From the NCBI GenBank assembly GCA_021794255.1, contig JAJYRF010000067.1, positions 1 to 38,932 on the forward strand: a stretch of 38,932 nucleotides of DNA, read 5' to 3'. Below are positions 24,008 to 31,938 of the stretch, in pieces. The translations under genes were made by a program, and so were the position numbers. Source of the DNA: a bacterium (GTDB taxonomy: Bacteria; SZUA-79; Acidulodesulfobacterales; Acidulodesulfobacteraceae). The notes under the pieces were generated by a model. That model did no database searches. It was not told where the DNA came from and worked only from the letters and a program-made list of their open reading frames with translations. The stretch's first letter is position 1, and the number at the start of each line of letters is the position of its first letter.

Positions 24008-25870
24008 ATGGAAATGATAACTTCAAATAAAGAAACTTTAACAGAAATAGAATTTTTACAAAGAAAGTTAAAAGAAAAAGATGCCCAAATATTATTTTAC
24101 AAAATGGCAATTAAAAATTTTTATAACCATAATAAAGGCTTAAAGTTATATTCAGATTCAAATGAAATATATAATATATGGATTAAGTTAAACGAACTTG
24201 ATGAATTTGAACTTGAACAACAAAAAAAATATAAGTTTAATTATGCTCCACTTATTAGCATAATTATGCCTGTTTATAACCCGCCTGAAGATATATTAAA
24301 AGAAGCAATTAACTCAGTAATTAATCAAATATATCCAAACTGGGAACTTTGCATCGCGGACGACGCTTCAACAAAACTGTATGTAAAAGATATACTTGAA
24401 TACTATAAAGATAAGAATAAAAGAATAAAAGTCATATATCGGAACGAAAACGGTCATATTTCAAAAGCGTCAAACAGTGCTCTCGAGCTGGCATCAGGAG
24501 ATTATATCGCTTTAATGGACCACGATGATATGCTTCATGAAACCGCTTTATTTTTTGCAGTTAAAGAAATAAACGATTATCCTGAAGTAAAATTAATATA
24601 TAGCGATGAAGATAAGCTTAATGAAGAAGGCGTGAGGACTAATCCTTATTTTAAATGCGATTTTAACCCTGACCTTTTTTTATCTCAAAATATGATAAGT
24701 CATTTAGGAGTTTACGAAAGATCAATAGTTAATAAAATAGGAGGTTTTAGAGAAGGATACGAAGGTTCTCAGGATTATGATCTGGCGCTTCGCTTTATAG
24801 AAAAAATAAAACTAAATGAGATAAGGCACATTACCAAAGTATTATACCACTGGAGGATGACTGAAGGCTCTACGGCTTATAGTGTTGAAGTTAAACCTTA
24901 TGCGGTATTGGCGGCAAGAAAAGCTGTGCAAGAACATCTCGACAGATTAAGTATAAAAGCTAGAGTAGTTGAAGCTCCATTAATGCCTATTTATAATAGA
25001 ACTATATATAAACTTCCGTATAATCCTTTGGTCAGTATAATAATTATTACACATAACGGCTATTTGTTAGTTAAAGACCTTGTTGAAAGTATTTATAAAA
25101 AAACTTCATATAAAAATTTTGAGATTATATTAATTAACAATGATAGTAATGATTTACAAACGTTAGAGTATTTAAAATTGTTAAATAAGCATGAAAAAAT
25201 TAATGTTATAGATTGTAATATGCCTTTTAATTATTCTAAAGTTGTTAATTTTGCCGTAAAATTTGCTAATGGAGAAGTTATAGCTATTTTAAATGACGAC
25301 ATGATAGCGATTAATAACGAATGGTTAAGAGAACTCGTCTCTCATGCGTTGCGTCCTGAAATAGGGGTTGTTGGAGCCAAGCTTTTATATCCTGATGATA
25401 CGATTCAGCATGCAGGAGTGATAATTGGATTAGAAAGCATTGCATCTCATGCGCATTATCATATAAGTAAAGATGACTCCGGTTATTTTGGAAGAGCAAA
25501 TTTATTGCAAAATTATTCTGCGGTTACCGGCGCATGTATGGCTATAAGAAAAAAATTATACGAAGAAGCAGGCGGTATGGATGAGAATTTAGCTATAGCT
25601 TATAATGATATAGATTTTTGTATAAAAATTATGCAGCTTGGGTATTACAATGTCTATACTCCTTATGCATCGCTTTATCATTATGAATCTAAAACAAGAG
25701 GATATGAAGATACGGTAGAAAAAAAAATTAGATTTAAAAAAGAAATGGATTATTTTAATACAAAATGGGGCAAGGCAATAGAACATGATTTTGCGTATAA
25801 TCCTAATCTAAGTCTTGAGGCGGGTTCTTTATTTTCAATACCTTTACCAAAAGAGTGGATTATTATATAA
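24008..25870 (+). CDS. Tandem GT2-GT2 glycosyltransferase
   Basis: 620 aa. A short helical N-terminus (1-75) precedes two complete family 2 glycosyltransferase domains. First domain about 80-320: SIIMPVYNPP, IADDAST, LMDHDDMLHE, IYSDEDK, GSQDYDLALRFIEK and YHWRMTEGSTA. Second domain about 340-590: LVSIIIITHNGY, LINNDSND, ILNDDMIA (DxD-like), IQHAGVI, VTGACMAIRKKLYEEAGG and YNDIDFCIKIMQLGY, then YHYESKTRG. The second domain is clearly similar to the GT2 domain of the preceding gene (both share a TxQHAGV motif and the TAACM/TGACM motif). Bifunctional double-GT2 proteins of this build often assemble repeating or two-sugar glycans. It is the last gene of the island. A weak ribosome site precedes the ATG. 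Confidence 0.85.
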   Translation: MEMITSNKETLTEIEFLQRKLKEKDAQILFYKMAIKNFYNHNKGLKLYSDSNEIYNIWIKLNELDEFELEQQKKYKFNYAPLISIIMPVYNPPEDILKEAINSVINQIYPNWELCIADDASTKLYVKDILEYYKDKNKRIKVIYRNENGHISKASNSALELASGDYIALMDHDDMLHETALFFAVKEINDYPEVKLIYSDEDKLNEEGVRTNPYFKCDFNPDLFLSQNMISHLGVYERSIVNKIGGFREGYEGSQDYDLALRFIEKIKLNEIRHITKVLYHWRMTEGSTAYSVEVKPYAVLAARKAVQEHLDRLSIKARVVEAPLMPIYNRTIYKLPYNPLVSIIIITHNGYLLVKDLVESIYKKTSYKNFEIILINNDSNDLQTLEYLKLLNKHEKINVIDCNMPFNYSKVVNFAVKFANGEVIAILNDDMIAINNEWLRELVSHALRPEIGVVGAKLLYPDDTIQHAGVIIGLESIASHAHYHISKDDSGYFGRANLLQNYSAVTGACMAIRKKLYEEAGGMDENLAIAYNDIDFCIKIMQLGYYNVYTPYASLYHYESKTRGYEDTVEKKIRFKKEMDYFNTKWGKAIEHDFAYNPNLSLEAGSLFSIPLPKEWIII

Positions 25871-25873
25871 TAT

Positions 25874-26166
25874 ACTGCTCCCATTTGTCAAGACAATTTT
25901 TTTATCTATCTACTTCCTCTTTTTATTTCCTTTTTATTATTCTACATAGTTATAATCTTTTATATTTTTTTATGGAACTGAACTGCTCCCGTTTGTTAAT
26001 ACAATTTTTTAATCAACTACTTCTTTTTTTCATTTAATTTGTCTATTGAAATTAACTTTTAATTTACTAATAATCATAATAATGTTATGATTATAAAATA
26101 AATGATGTATGTAATCGTGTATAATGTTAATTAAGAAAATTGTCTTTACAAATTGGGACAGCATAA
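25874..26166. mobile_element. Relic IS/MITE ends (two direct, one inverted copy)
   Basis: A sequence beginning ACTGCTCCCRTTTGT occurs at 25874-25928 and again at 25982-26035 (108 bp apart, mostly matching over about 54 bp). An inverted, diverged copy (ATTGTCTTTACAAATTGGG and onward) lies at about 26134-26166. The TGaACTGCtCCC form recalls terminal inverted repeats of IS3-family elements, but no transposase remains. The interval thus looks like nested or eroded insertion ends, and the inverted copy reaches to 2 bp before the HEPN gene. The IS3 attribution is inference. Confidence 0.5.
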
Positions 26167-26168
26167 TA

Positions 26169-26705
26169 ATGGCTGAAGAAATAATATCAAGACTAAAAAA
26201 TTCTTTAATAGAATGTAATAAGCATATTTTTAAAATTGCTTACGATGTAAATATAATGCGTGATTTTATGCCATTAACGGTTGATAAATACAATAATCTA
26301 ACCGAGAGCGAGACTACACTGATTGATTCGTATATTTTAAGATTCACAAAATTACAGGATAAAATGGGAAAGCTTTTTGAACAGATATTGAAAGAAAACA
26401 ATATAGATACAGAGGCGATGTCTTTCATTAATATTTTAAATTATATGGAAAAATACCATATATTAAATAATACGGACGAGTGGCATGAAGTAAGAAAAAT
26501 AAGAAATTATTTTACCCATGAATATCCAGATGACGATAAAGAAAATATTGAACAGCTAAATGAATCATTTCTTATGTCAAAAAATATCTTTATTACATAT
26601 TTTAAAACTAATAATTATGTATTAGAAAATATATTAAAACCTTATAATGTGGATATAACAGGATTGTCAATAAAACAAAATGATATAGATAAACTTTTCT
26701 TATGA
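26169..26705 (+). CDS. HEPN-domain ribonuclease toxin (HepT-like), pair 1
   Basis: 178-aa all-helical protein with the HEPN RNase motif R-x4-H-x-Y as RNYFTHEY (R112, H117, Y119). In characterised HepT/MntA systems the Arg and His are catalytic and the Tyr is AMPylated by the partner antitoxin. N-terminal FMPLTVDKYNNL and RFTKLQDKMGKLF define a subfamily longer than classical HepT (about 135-145 aa). ATG 26169 is chosen; 15 upstream in-frame codons from 26124 lie within the relic IS end and align with nothing in the paralogue. The stop codon overlaps the next gene's ATG (ATGA at 26702-26705). It is paralogous to the HEPN gene at 27662. Role as a toxin is inferred from family and partner. Confidence 0.8.
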   Translation: MAEEIISRLKNSLIECNKHIFKIAYDVNIMRDFMPLTVDKYNNLTESETTLIDSYILRFTKLQDKMGKLFEQILKENNIDTEAMSFINILNYMEKYHILNNTDEWHEVRKIRNYFTHEYPDDDKENIEQLNESFLMSKNIFITYFKTNNYVLENILKPYNVDITGLSIKQNDIDKLFL

Positions 26706-27004
26706 GATTAAAAAAAGAAGAAATAGATGCTATAAAGCAAACAGCTATGGCTTATTTTGGTAAGGATGCAAATGTGTATATTTTTGGTTCAAGAGCCGTA
26801 GATGCTAAAAGAGGCGGGGATATAGATATATACATTGAAACAAATTTACAATTAAATCCGCATGAACTTTACAAGAAAAAGCTTTCTTTTGCGATTGCGC
26901 TTGATAAAAAAATAGGAGAACAGACTATAGACATAATCGTAAATAATTTTACGGATAGTAAATATATTTACGAAGTTGCAAAGAAAACCGGCATAATAAT
27001 ATAA
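26702..27004 (+). CDS. MNT-family minimal nucleotidyltransferase antitoxin, pair 1
   Basis: 100 aa, DNA polymerase beta-like fold. The catalytic signature is IFGSRAVDAKRGGDIDIYIE: G29-S30, then Asp40 and Asp42 of the DxD pair, with a third carboxylate likely in TIDIIV (about residue 76). MntA-type proteins neutralise HEPN toxins by AMPylating the Tyr of the R-x4-H-x-Y motif, which is present in the upstream gene. Translationally coupled to that gene by a 4-bp overlap, so made in fixed ratio with it. The order here is toxin first, antitoxin second. Confidence 0.85.
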   Translation: MRLKKEEIDAIKQTAMAYFGKDANVYIFGSRAVDAKRGGDIDIYIETNLQLNPHELYKKKLSFAIALDKKIGEQTIDIIVNNFTDSKYIYEVAKKTGIII

Positions 27005-27324
27005 GAAAAAATTAGTTGTCAATAGTCATGAATTTTGACCCACCTATAAATTGATTAAATCATTATTTTATTTTAAATTATTTAAATTATTTTAAGCCTA
27101 AATCTTTTATTTCCTAATCTTTTTGTCAACTAGGACATTATCATATTGCTGTAACATTTCAAATTTACCTATAAAAATTTTAAATCTTTTAAATCAAGGA
27201 TTTGCCTAATTTTCTAATATATCGTATAATTTCTATTATAGGATTAAGATATAATCTAAAACAAATCGGGCATCAATAGCAGATTAGCGGAAAGATATAC
27301 CTATAAATATAAAGGGGCTACTAT
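27005..27324. other. Gene-free spacer between the two HEPN/MNT pairs
   Basis: No open frame is convincing. Two short stretches, GTCATGAATTTTGACCCACC (about 27025-27044) and TTTTGTCAACTAGGACATTA (about 27120-27139), resemble end sequences found at transposon insertions and could be a further eroded element, but the match is from memory only. The last 100 bp probably carry the promoter of pair 2, and AAGGGG at about 27312-27317 is the ribosome site for the MNT gene. Confidence 0.4.
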
Positions 27325-27627
27325 ATGAGATTATCAGCTAAAGAAGCAGAAATAATTAAAAATTCGGCTATTAAATACTTTGGGTCAAATTCCAATGTTT
27401 ATCTATTTGGATCCAGGGTTGACGATAAAAAAAAAGGGGGCGACATCGACATATATGTAGAAATAGATAAACCTTTATCCGATATTTTTGACTCAAAAAT
27501 AAATTTTATAGTTGACCTAAAAAACAAGTTAGGCGACCAAAAAATTGATGTCGTAATTAAAAGCTCTAATTCCGATAAAGATAGTTCTATATACAAAATA
27601 GCAAAAAAAACAGGAATTGCGCTATAA
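27325..27627 (+). CDS. MNT-family minimal nucleotidyltransferase antitoxin, pair 2
   Basis: 100 aa, paralogue of the MNT protein at 26702: same length and catalytic residues at the same positions (LFGSRVDDKKKGGDIDIYVE; G29-S30, D40, D42), and the same ending (KKTGIAL against KKTGIII). Here the antitoxin gene comes first, the reverse of pair 1. It is preceded by a good Shine-Dalgarno site (AAGGGGC). The downstream HEPN frame begins either at a TTG inside this gene (27617) or at ATG 27662, 34 bp past its stop. Confidence 0.85.
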   Translation: MRLSAKEAEIIKNSAIKYFGSNSNVYLFGSRVDDKKKGGDIDIYVEIDKPLSDIFDSKINFIVDLKNKLGDQKIDVVIKSSNSDKDSSIYKIAKKTGIAL

Positions 27628-27661
27628 TTCAAACTTAATTAAGCAATCATCATCATTAAAT

Positions 27662-28147
27662 ATGCCTAAAAAATTGGAAATAATGAAATTAAAACTAACT
27701 TCCATTCTGGAAGAATGCGATAAGCACGTGTCGAGAATGACTTACGCAACAGGGAAAATGAGCGGTTTTATGCCTCTGAGCGTAAAAAAGTTTAATTCCT
27801 TAAGCGATGAAGAAATAGGGCATATAGACCAGTTTGTATTTAGATTTTCTAAATTGCAGGATTCTATGGGGAAACGCTTATTTCCTTTGATTTTAATGAG
27901 CATGGGGGAAGATTTAGAAGATATGTCCTTCACCGATATTTTAAATAAATTGGAAAAACTTAAAATAATAAACAATGCCGAAAGCTGGAAAGAATTAAGG
28001 GAAATCAGAAACGAAATATCTCACGAATATTCTTCCGAAATAAGCTATTTAGTAGAAGGAATGAATAAACTCTATCAAAACGCTTCTTCTATAATTAAAG
28101 TATATGCCGGAATTAAAAAATATGTAAAAGAAAAATCAGAATTATAA
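27662..28147 (+). CDS. HEPN-domain ribonuclease toxin (HepT-like), pair 2
   Basis: 161-aa HEPN protein with R-x4-H-x-Y as RNEISHEY (R116, H121, Y123). It aligns along its length with the pair 1 toxin: ECDKH/ECNKH, FMPLSVKKFNSL/FMPLTVDKYNNL, RFSKLQDSMGK/RFTKLQDKMGK, and W-x-E-x-R-x-IRN before the motif. It lacks the 25-residue C-terminal tail of the pair 1 protein. ATG 27662 gives the best alignment. An upstream TTG at 27617 with AGGA before it would overlap the antitoxin gene by 11 bp and add 15 residues, and cannot be excluded. A strong intrinsic terminator follows at 28282-28303. Confidence 0.8.
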   Translation: MPKKLEIMKLKLTSILEECDKHVSRMTYATGKMSGFMPLSVKKFNSLSDEEIGHIDQFVFRFSKLQDSMGKRLFPLILMSMGEDLEDMSFTDILNKLEKLKIINNAESWKELREIRNEISHEYSSEISYLVEGMNKLYQNASSIIKVYAGIKKYVKEKSEL

Positions 28148-28281
28148 TGAACCTATATTTTAAGACAGCTTTTTAAAAATTAAACTTCTCTAATTGCAAA
28201 AATATGTTAAATTTTTTATTATTAATTAATAATAAAAATAAATGATAATTAATAATTAAATAATGATAATAATAAAGAATT

Positions 28282-28303
28282 AAAAGAGCTATCGCTCTTT
28301 TTT
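28282..28303 (+). terminator. Rho-independent terminator, also in the leader of the tusA-like gene
   Basis: AAAAGAGC (28282-28289), loop TATC, GCTCTTTT (28294-28301) and a run of six T. It ends only 15 bp before the next ATG and just ahead of its Shine-Dalgarno AAGGGG (28308-28313). It either closes the HEPN/MNT pair with the tusA-like promoter internal to it, or acts as an attenuator of tusA. Confidence 0.8.
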
Positions 28304-28318
28304 AATTAAGGGGATATT

Positions 28319-28612
28319 ATGGATTACGATCGTAAAGTCGATATTACGGACTTATGTTCTAGCTGCGGTCTTCCGATGGGAAAAATATCCAAAGAGCTTA
28401 AAGATATGCAAAGCGGGAGTGTTTTGTTAGTCTTTTCGGATGAAATTTCTAATTTAGATAAAGTTTCTCTGAAATACAATGTTTCTGCTTTTTGCAGGCA
28501 GTCCGGAGATGAGCTTCTTAGTTGGGAAACATCAGGAGAAGAAGACACGCTTGTATTTTATATTAAGAATAAAACAATTAAGAATAAAACAATTAAAATA
28601 AATAGTTATTAA
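28319..28612 (+). CDS. TusA-family sulfur carrier protein
   Basis: 97 aa with the TusA/SirA/YedF fold pattern: DITDLCSSCGLPMGKISKEL carries the conserved Cys-x-x-Pro site (C16-G-L-P), followed by a helix and the SGSVLLVFSDE strand. The ending SGDELLSWETSGEEDTLVFYIKN is also typical. TusA proteins relay persulfide sulfur in tRNA thiolation, cofactor synthesis or dissimilatory sulfur metabolism. Proline directly after Cys (CPxP) is replaced by Gly. An extra Cys13 is present and could form a disulfide or persulfide pair. The C-terminal tail has a 15-bp in-frame tandem duplication encoding repeated IKNKT. AAGGGG precedes the ATG. The specific pathway cannot be told. Confidence 0.78.
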   Translation: MDYDRKVDITDLCSSCGLPMGKISKELKDMQSGSVLLVFSDEISNLDKVSLKYNVSAFCRQSGDELLSWETSGEEDTLVFYIKNKTIKNKTIKINSY

Positions 28613-28751
28613 AATAGTTTGAAATATTTTAAATATTAAAAAATTTAAATATAATAATAAGTTAAATTAAACATTAACTTAACTGAATTTAACTTAACTT
28701 AAATATTAAATTAAATTAAGTTAAATTAAGTTATTTTTATCGGAGGTTTTT

Positions 28752-29795
28752 ATGCAATATATTAATTTCGGCAGAATAGGGCTTAAAGTATCAAGACTAT
28801 GCCTCGGAACTATGACATTCGGGTTTAATTTTAGAAATATCGGCGCCGTCGGGCAGGAAGATGCGAATAAAATGGTTAAATATGCATATGAAAGCGGAAT
28901 AAATTTTTTTGATACGGCGGATGTGTATTCTTTTGGACAGTCTGAAGAAATAACTGGCAATGCTTTAAAACAGCTTAATATCCCAAGAGATAAATATGTT
29001 ATCGCTACAAAAGTAAGGTCTCCTTTGAGCGAAGAAGCAATGAGCGGAAAAGGAGACGTCAATAACGTCGGTCTTTCAAGAAAACATATTATAGAAGCTT
29101 GCGACAACAGTTTAAAACGTTTAAAAGTAGATTATATAGATCTTTATCAGGTGCATGGCTGGGATATGTCTTCTCCTATTGAAGAAACGCTGGAAGCTTT
29201 AGACTATTTAGTAAAACAAGGAAAGGTTTTATATCTCGGAGTTTCTAATTGGACTGCGCGCCATATTATGAAAGCAATCTATTTAGCCAAAGTTTATAAT
29301 TATCATTCATTTGTTTCTTTGCAGGCTTATTATTCACTTGTTGCAAGAGATTTAGAACATGAACTTTTGCCGTTATGCAACGAAGAAGGGCTGGGAGTTC
29401 TTCCATGGTCTCCGCTTTCAGGCGGGTTTTTAACGGGAAAATATACCAGCGAAAACCCTAAACCGACAGGTGCAAGAAGAAGCGAATTTAATTTCCCTCC
29501 TGTTGACGAAAGGGGATACGATGCCATTGATATATTAAAGAAAATATCTAATGAGAAAAATATTTCTATACCTCAAATAGCTCTTAGCTGGCTTTTACAT
29601 CAAAAAGGCGTGACCTCCGTGATTATAGGAGCGAATAAAATGTCTCAACTTGAAGACAATATTAAATCCATAAATATTAAACTGACGGATGAAGAAATAG
29701 CAGTATTATCAAAAACCGCTGCGCCAAAAAAGCTATATCCTCAATGGATGGTAGAATGGCAAAATGAAAGAATGAGTTTTAATTTTAATAATTAA
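28752..29795 (+). CDS. Aldo/keto reductase
   Basis: NAD(P)H-dependent oxidoreductase of the AKR superfamily (YghZ/Tas-like branch), a TIM barrel. Catalytic tetrad visible: Asp54 and Tyr59 in FFDTADVYSFG, Lys87 in VIATKV, His135 in LYQVHGWD. Cofactor-binding end: LPWSPLSGGFLTGKY and VIIGANKMSQLEDN. Length 347 aa is normal, with no low-complexity insertion. CGGAGG at about 28741-28746 gives a good ribosome site. Substrate cannot be inferred. It stands alone with its own leader. Confidence 0.92.
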   Translation: MQYINFGRIGLKVSRLCLGTMTFGFNFRNIGAVGQEDANKMVKYAYESGINFFDTADVYSFGQSEEITGNALKQLNIPRDKYVIATKVRSPLSEEAMSGKGDVNNVGLSRKHIIEACDNSLKRLKVDYIDLYQVHGWDMSSPIEETLEALDYLVKQGKVLYLGVSNWTARHIMKAIYLAKVYNYHSFVSLQAYYSLVARDLEHELLPLCNEEGLGVLPWSPLSGGFLTGKYTSENPKPTGARRSEFNFPPVDERGYDAIDILKKISNEKNISIPQIALSWLLHQKGVTSVIIGANKMSQLEDNIKSINIKLTDEEIAVLSKTAAPKKLYPQWMVEWQNERMSFNFNN

Positions 29796-30221
29796 TAAAA
29801 CTAATGTCAAATTTAAAAAAGGAGATTTAATAACGTAAATTCAAAACAGTTTGTCCTCTTTATAATTTAATTTTATTATATATTATATTTTTATATCATG
29901 GATATCATAATATTTTTAATAATATTATATCATAAAATTTAACCTTTAAAAAAAATAAAAAAAGAAAAATAAAAAAATCCGTCGCCGCCTTGAATATTCG
30001 GAAGTTTTCCGGCTTTATTTATCAAAATTAGTTTGAAAATTAGCCGCTATCAGCTCCATTTAAACGATGTAGAAATGCGGAAGGCTGCCTGCTTTATATC
30101 CAACTTTTGCGGCGGACGCCGTGTTGACGATTTGCGATAATTAAAAACAAAAAAATAGTTTTTATATTTATATAAGTTTTTATAAGCATACCGGTATTTT
30201 CTCTGCTAATCGTTTAATCAT
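29796..30221. other. Gene-poor interval with a possible decayed coding stretch
   Basis: The first part is AT-rich with an ill-formed inverted pair (AAAAAAGGAG near 29814; GTCCTCTTT near 29851) that may be another worn REP-like element. From about 29985 to 30140 G+C rises sharply. Read on the minus strand, this part gives protein-like fragments (such as NTASAAKVGYKAGSLPHF and NKAGKLPNIQGGDGFF) broken by stops and a frame change. It may be a gene remnant; I do not recognise the family. Confidence 0.35.
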
Positions 30222-30449
30222 TCAGTCGTTTATAACGATTATTTTATTTTTTGACTTAAAGCCGGTTTTTATAACAATCTTATTTTTAGGTTTATCGTAA
30301 ATTTCGGCTACTTTTCTTATAACCGCTTCGTTGGCTTTGTTTTCGACCGGACGTTCTTTGATTGAAATTTTCAGCGTTCCGTCTCTAAGCATTTCACAGC
30401 TTTCCTTTTTTAAACCTATCTTTACGGCAACCGAAATTATTTTTTGCAT
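30222..30449 (-). CDS. DUF167 (YggU/UPF0235) family protein
   Basis: 75-aa protein of the small conserved DUF167 family, whose molecular role is not established. The hallmark pattern is visible: LKISIKERPVENKANEAVIR (residues 26-45; family form: v-x-a-x-P-v-x-g-x-AN-x-al), then a lysine-rich strand (KNKIVIKTGFKSKNKIIVI). It is shorter than most members (about 95 aa) but retains the core. It is the only minus-strand gene before cobD and stands divergent from the ribonuclease gene at 30557, with 107 bp between. Confidence 0.82.
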   Translation of the reverse strand: MQKIISVAVKIGLKKESCEMLRDGTLKISIKERPVENKANEAVIRKVAEIYDKPKNKIVIKTGFKSKNKIIVIND

Positions 30450-30556
30450 AAAAATTTAACTTAATATATACTTAATATATAATAATGTATTACATTATAC
30501 ATAATGCGTTCTAATTATACAATGCAAACTTGATAACGGCGGAAAGAGAGGGATAA

Positions 30557-31933
30557 ATGATTATAAAATCGTTCGGAGCGGCAAAAAACGTTACCGGAAG
30601 TTGTCATTTATTAACAGACGAAAAAGATGGCACGAGCGTTATGGTGGATTTCGGCTTATTTCAAGAAAGAGAATTCGAAGATAGAAATTACAAACTCGAT
30701 TTTGATCCGAAAAATATCGATTATTTAATTCTTACCCACGCGCATATAGACCATTGCGGCAGAATCCCGTTTCTGGTTAAAAGCGGATTTAAGGGTAGAA
30801 TTTTATGCACGAAGCCGACTTATCAGCTTGCCAAGGTTTTGCTCATGGATACAGGAAAGATTATGTCAGAAGGCTATAAATACGAATTAAAAAAATCTTT
30901 AAGAAGAAACGAGGAAAAACCCCGCCTATTATACGATGAATCCGATGTATTGGATTCCTTCGATTATTTCGACCCCGTTTTGGAATACGGCAAGCCGTAT
31001 ATTTTAAAAAACGGTTTTGTCGTCTCCGCCCATGACGCGGGGCATATTTTAGGGTCCTCTTTCGTAAAGATAAAGAAAAACGGCAAATCGGTAATATTTT
31101 CGGGAGATCTCGGAAATAAAGAGAAGCCTATAGTTAGAAATTTCGAGTATCCAGACGAGGCGGATATAATATATACGGAAACGACTTACGGCGACAGGAA
31201 CCATAGAAGCTTTAAAGAATCTAAAGAAGAATTTTTGGCGGTTATAACCGAAACGTTTAAAAATAACGGCAACGTTTTAATCCCAAGCTACGCTACCGAA
31301 AGGGCGCAGGATATATTATATATTCTTAGGGAATTTTACGAGCAGGGACTTCTTCCAAAATGCAGAGTTTTCCTAGATTCGCCTCTTGCTTTAAACGTTA
31401 CTAATATATTTGTTAATAATTTTTCTTATTTTAAAGAAGATAATATACCGCTTTTTAAAAAAGGCGATCCTTTCGATTTCCCTTACTTAGAAATTGTAAA
31501 AGATATAGAAGAATCGAAAAATATAAATAAAATATCCGAAAGAGCTATAATAATAGCCGGAAGCGGAATGCTCCACGGCGGCAGAATTTTGCATCACCTA
31601 AAACATAATATATGGAAAAAAGAAAATGCGGTAATATTCGTCGGTTATCAGGCAAAAGGCACTCTGGGAAGGAAAATAGTCGAAAAAGAAAAGAAAGTTC
31701 ATATTCTCGGCGAAAATTTTGAAGTTAACGCCCAGATTTATACAATAAACGGCTTTTCTTCGCACGCCGATATGAACGAGTTAAAGGAATGGATAAGCGC
31801 AGTAAAATTTAAGCCGGGTAAAGTATGTCTCGTACACGGAGACGAAGATGTTATGAATATATATAAGAATAACCTTGAAAAGATAGGATTTCAAGTTTAT
31901 ATACCCGATTATGCAGAAAGCGTAAATTTTTAA
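30557..31933 (+). CDS. Beta-CASP metallo-beta-lactamase ribonuclease (CPSF-like)
   Basis: RNA-processing metallohydrolase. The MBL metal motif is LTHAHIDHCGRIP (His61, His63, Asp65, His66), followed by a conserved AHDAGHILGSS with a metal-binding His and VIFSGDLGN with a metal-binding Asp. Then comes the beta-CASP insertion (ETTYGDRNHR, IPSYATERAQDILYIL), and motif C lies at the end (GFSSHADMNELKEWI, VHGDE). The length of 458 aa fits bacterial CPSF73/TTHA0252-like enzymes; RNase J is longer. Start ATG preceded by AAAGAGAGGG. Codon choice is less AT-biased than in the pil and glycosylation genes, suggesting different origin or expression. Confidence 0.92.
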   Translation: MIIKSFGAAKNVTGSCHLLTDEKDGTSVMVDFGLFQEREFEDRNYKLDFDPKNIDYLILTHAHIDHCGRIPFLVKSGFKGRILCTKPTYQLAKVLLMDTGKIMSEGYKYELKKSLRRNEEKPRLLYDESDVLDSFDYFDPVLEYGKPYILKNGFVVSAHDAGHILGSSFVKIKKNGKSVIFSGDLGNKEKPIVRNFEYPDEADIIYTETTYGDRNHRSFKESKEEFLAVITETFKNNGNVLIPSYATERAQDILYILREFYEQGLLPKCRVFLDSPLALNVTNIFVNNFSYFKEDNIPLFKKGDPFDFPYLEIVKDIEESKNINKISERAIIIAGSGMLHGGRILHHLKHNIWKKENAVIFVGYQAKGTLGRKIVEKEKKVHILGENFEVNAQIYTINGFSSHADMNELKEWISAVKFKPGKVCLVHGDEDVMNIYKNNLEKIGFQVYIPDYAESVNF

Positions 31934-31938
31934 TTTAG

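Noticed and set aside
25855..26037. 60-codon plus-strand frame after the double GT2 gene
   Set aside because: Composed of low-complexity Phe/Tyr/Leu from T-rich relic IS ends; its ATG lies within the GT2 gene end and there is no ribosome site.
28721..29107. 128-codon minus-strand frame opposite the aldo/keto reductase
   Set aside because: Antisense to a complete gene with catalytic tetrad; no supporting start signal or family resemblance.
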